A stretch of 7,192 nt of DNA from JBOGEN01 sp050743265 (GTDB taxonomy: Bacteria > Actinomycetota > Actinomycetes > JBOGEN01), in contig JBOGEN010000008.1 in NCBI GenBank assembly GCA_050743265.1, positions 1 to 7,192 on the forward strand. The letters run 5' to 3'. The notes beneath the pieces were generated by a model that worked only from the letters and a program-made list of their open reading frames with translations, was not told the DNA's origin and ran no database searches. This document shows, one piece after another, positions 5,416-7,192 of this stretch. The translations under genes were made by a program, and so were the position numbers. How positions within the stretch are numbered: position 1 is the first letter of the stretch; each line of letters begins with the position of its first letter.

Positions 5416-7192
5416 TCGACCACCTGCCGTCCCTCGGAGCGTGCGGAGCAGCACCGGCGGAACTCGCAGCGCTCGCACACCTCACTCACCACGGGCGGGA
5501 AGTCCTCGGCCAGGACGCGCCCGACCGCGTCGGCGACCAGCCGGTCCACCCAGGACGTGCCGTCCTCGTCGGGTGTCAGCGCGCCCTGCCGCTGGACCTG
5601 CGGGTACCCGCGGACGTCCTTGCGCAGCTGCACGAGCTCCGCACCGCCCGGCTCGTGCCCGGAGTAGCCGACGCCCGGCACGTCGTGGAGCGCGCCCTCC
5701 CGCACGGCCAGCTGGTACGCACCGAGCTGGGGGTGCTCGACGAGGGCCGAAGTGGGCGGGACGGTCTTACCCGTCTTGAAGTCGACCACGTGGACGCGGC
5801 CTTCGGCGTCCACCTCGACCCGGTCCATCGAGCCGCGCAGCCGGACCTCGGTCTCGCCCACGGCGAGGCTGACCTCGAACTCGTGCTCCGTGGCGACCGC
5901 CACCCGTCCCCGCTCGGCCACGTGCCAGACCAGGAACCGCTCGAGCGCGGATCGTGCCTCGTCCCGCTGCTGCGTCGACTGCCACGGAGCCTCGAACGCG
6001 AGCCGGTCCCAGACTCGGTCGAGCCTTTCGACCAACGCGTCGAGCCGTGGGGGCGTCGTCCCGCGCGCCACCTCGTCCGCGAGCACGTGGACGACGCTGC
6101 CGAAGCCGAGCGCGACCGTCCGGGCCGACTCCGCGTGCACCTCCCGCTGCAGGAACCAGCGCAGCGGGCACCCGGTCAGCCCGTCGAGGGCGCTGCCGGA
6201 CAGCCGGACCGGACGCCCCGGGTCGTGCATCGGGACCTCGGGGTCGGTCTGCTCGACCAGGCCCCACCAGCGCGACGGGTCCGCGGACGGGACCAGCAGG
6301 CGCCCGGTCTCGTCACGGGCGGTGGCGAGCCGGGCCAGGCGCCGGGTTGCGGCCTGCCGCAGGGCCGGACTCGCGGACACGTCGACCGCGGTGGCCCGCA
6401 GCTCGGCCACCAGGCCCGGCACCGAGAGCGGGCGCCGGGGACGGTGCCGGACGGGGACGACCTCGACGTCCAGCTCGTCGAGGAACCGGGAGGGACGCTG
6501 ACCGTCGTCCTCAGGCGAGTCCACCGCGGTGACGACGAGCCGCTGCCGGGCGCGCGTCACCGCGACGTAGAACAGGCGCCGCTCCTCGGCGAGCATCGCG
6601 GCCGGGGTGGGCGGCTCCTGCGGGCCCTCCGGGCCGATGCGGTCGGCCTCGAGCAGCGAGCCGCGACGCCGCATGTCCGGCCACACCCCCTCCTGGACGC
6701 CGACGGTGAACACGACGTCCCACTCCAGGCCCTTGGACCGGTGCGCCGTCAGCACGCGGACGGCGCCGCCGCGCAGGTCGTCCACCCGCCCGGGATCGGC
6801 CACGACCTGCTGCGCGCGGATCTCGGACAGGAAGCTGCGGACGCCCAGGTGCCCGCGCCGCTCCTCCGCCCGCGCGGCCGCGTCGAACAGCGCGCACACG
6901 GCGTCGAGGTCACGGTCGGCGGCACGGCCGGTGCGCCCCCCGGCGTACGAGACGCGGGCCAGTCGCCGGGGCCAGGGCGTGCCGTCCCAGAGCACCCAGA
7001 GCGCCTCCTCCGCGGTACCACCGCCCTGGACGACCTCCCGCGTACGGTGGAGAAGCTCGCCGAGCCGGCGGACCGGTCCGGCGACATCGGGGTCGAGCGT
7101 CACGAGGCTCTCCGGCTGCAGCAGCGCCTCGCGGAGCAGTGCGTCGGACGGGCGCGGCTGCCGCGCGAGGTGGCCCGCACGCAGCCCGGCCG
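5412..7192 (-). CDS. adnA: AdnA subunit of the AdnAB helicase-nuclease, C-terminal part (start outside window)
   Basis: The frame is open from the right edge to the TGA at 5412-5414, giving about 592 residues, a little over half of a subunit that is roughly 1050 residues in mycobacteria. The Walker A and B half of the motor lies outside. Visible are motif V (LTAHRSKGLEWD, about 6720-6760) and motif VI (FYVAVTRARQRL, about 6541-6577), then a RecB-family nuclease with its histidine in GSVVHVLADEV, Asp at 5823-5825 (GSMDR), Asp at 5781-5783 and Lys at 5775-5777 (VVDFKTGK), and QxxxY at 5715-5729. One cysteine before the nuclease core (GCPLRWF, codon 6168-6170) and a C-terminal cluster CERCEFRRCC (codons between 5448 and 5477) form the iron-sulfur 'staple' known from AddB-type nucleases. 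An internal GTG at 7103 is not the start, because coding continues upstream of it. The stop overlaps the adnB start by four bases, consistent with coupled synthesis of a 1:1 heterodimer. Confidence 0.92.
   Translation of the reverse strand, partial: AGLRAGHLARQPRPSDALLREALLQPESLVTLDPDVAGPVRRLGELLHRTREVVQGGGTAEEALWVLWDGTPWPRRLARVSYAGGRTGRAADRDLDAVCALFDAAARAEERRGHLGVRSFLSEIRAQQVVADPGRVDDLRGGAVRVLTAHRSKGLEWDVVFTVGVQEGVWPDMRRRGSLLEADRIGPEGPQEPPTPAAMLAEERRLFYVAVTRARQRLVVTAVDSPEDDGQRPSRFLDELDVEVVPVRHRPRRPLSVPGLVAELRATAVDVSASPALRQAATRRLARLATARDETGRLLVPSADPSRWWGLVEQTDPEVPMHDPGRPVRLSGSALDGLTGCPLRWFLQREVHAESARTVALGFGSVVHVLADEVARGTTPPRLDALVERLDRVWDRLAFEAPWQSTQQRDEARSALERFLVWHVAERGRVAVATEHEFEVSLAVGETEVRLRGSMDRVEVDAEGRVHVVDFKTGKTVPPTSALVEHPQLGAYQLAVREGALHDVPGVGYSGHEPGGAELVQLRKDVRGYPQVQRQGALTPDEDGTSWVDRLVADAVGRVLAEDFPPVVSEVCERCEFRRCCSARSEGRQVVE
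5420..5425 (-). promoter_or_regulatory. Ribosome binding site of adnB inside the adnA 3' end
   Basis: AGGTGG on the minus strand ends four bases before the ATG at 5415, inside the last codons of adnA. It fixes the adnB start at 5415 over the in-frame ATG at 5400, which has no such sequence, and gives adnB its own initiation signal in addition to coupling through the ATGA overlap. Confidence 0.65.

Noticed and set aside
5416..5478. A longer adnB start at 5478
   Set aside because: It would overlap adnA by over 60 bases and add non-conserved residues; the ATGA overlap with AGGTGG upstream clearly favours 5415.
2425..5667. A plus-strand open frame of about 1080 codons antisense to adnB and the end of adnA
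   Set aside because: It mirrors a true gene in GC-rich DNA, where stop codons are rare in the antisense frames. Its product is Arg/Gly/Val-rich with no recognisable motif, while the opposite strand carries full helicase and nuclease motifs.
2128..7192. A novel two-gene helicase-nuclease defence system
   Set aside because: Gene order, lengths, dual motor-nuclease architecture and proximity to nudC match the known housekeeping AdnAB break-resection complex, and there are no defence-island neighbours in the window.

Overview
The window is very GC-rich by eye (estimated above 70%), with dense coding, strong third-position G/C, GTG starts and 4-base stop/start overlaps. Together with an AdnA-AdnB helicase-nuclease pair, this points to a chromosomal segment of a high-GC actinobacterium. 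My guess is a Micrococcales-type organism, but the genus cannot be fixed from the sequence.

Layout from left to right. (1) Positions 1-479, minus strand: the N-terminal half of an NAD(+) diphosphatase (NudC), cut off by the window edge just inside its zinc ribbon. (2) Positions 480-553: a short divergent promoter region. It holds a TAnnnT -10 element placed so that the nudC transcript would begin at its start codon (leaderless). (3) Positions 554-1273, plus strand: an E. coli-type (hexameric) purine nucleoside phosphorylase, DeoD, with the whole active site conserved. (4) Positions 1270-2103, plus strand: an endonuclease/exonuclease/phosphatase-fold hydrolase that overlaps deoD by four bases. 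(5) A 24-base convergent gap. (6) Positions 2128-5415, minus strand: AdnB, a complete UvrD-like motor with a C-terminal RecB-family nuclease. (7) From 5412 to the right edge, minus strand: the C-terminal part of AdnA, overlapping adnB by four bases.

The two minus-strand genes form the heterodimeric AdnAB machine that resects double-strand DNA breaks. In mycobacteria the same genes also lie close to nudC, on the same strand. Here the plus-strand deoD-hydrolase pair sits between adnB and nudC, and is the accessory-looking part of the window. DeoD performs purine nucleoside salvage; the substrate of the coupled hydrolase is unknown.

I see no RNA gene, CRISPR array, insertion sequence or phage feature. 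The window is mostly ordinary chromosome; the points worth a second look are the gene-order interruption, the likely leaderless nudC start, and small in-frame tandem duplications.
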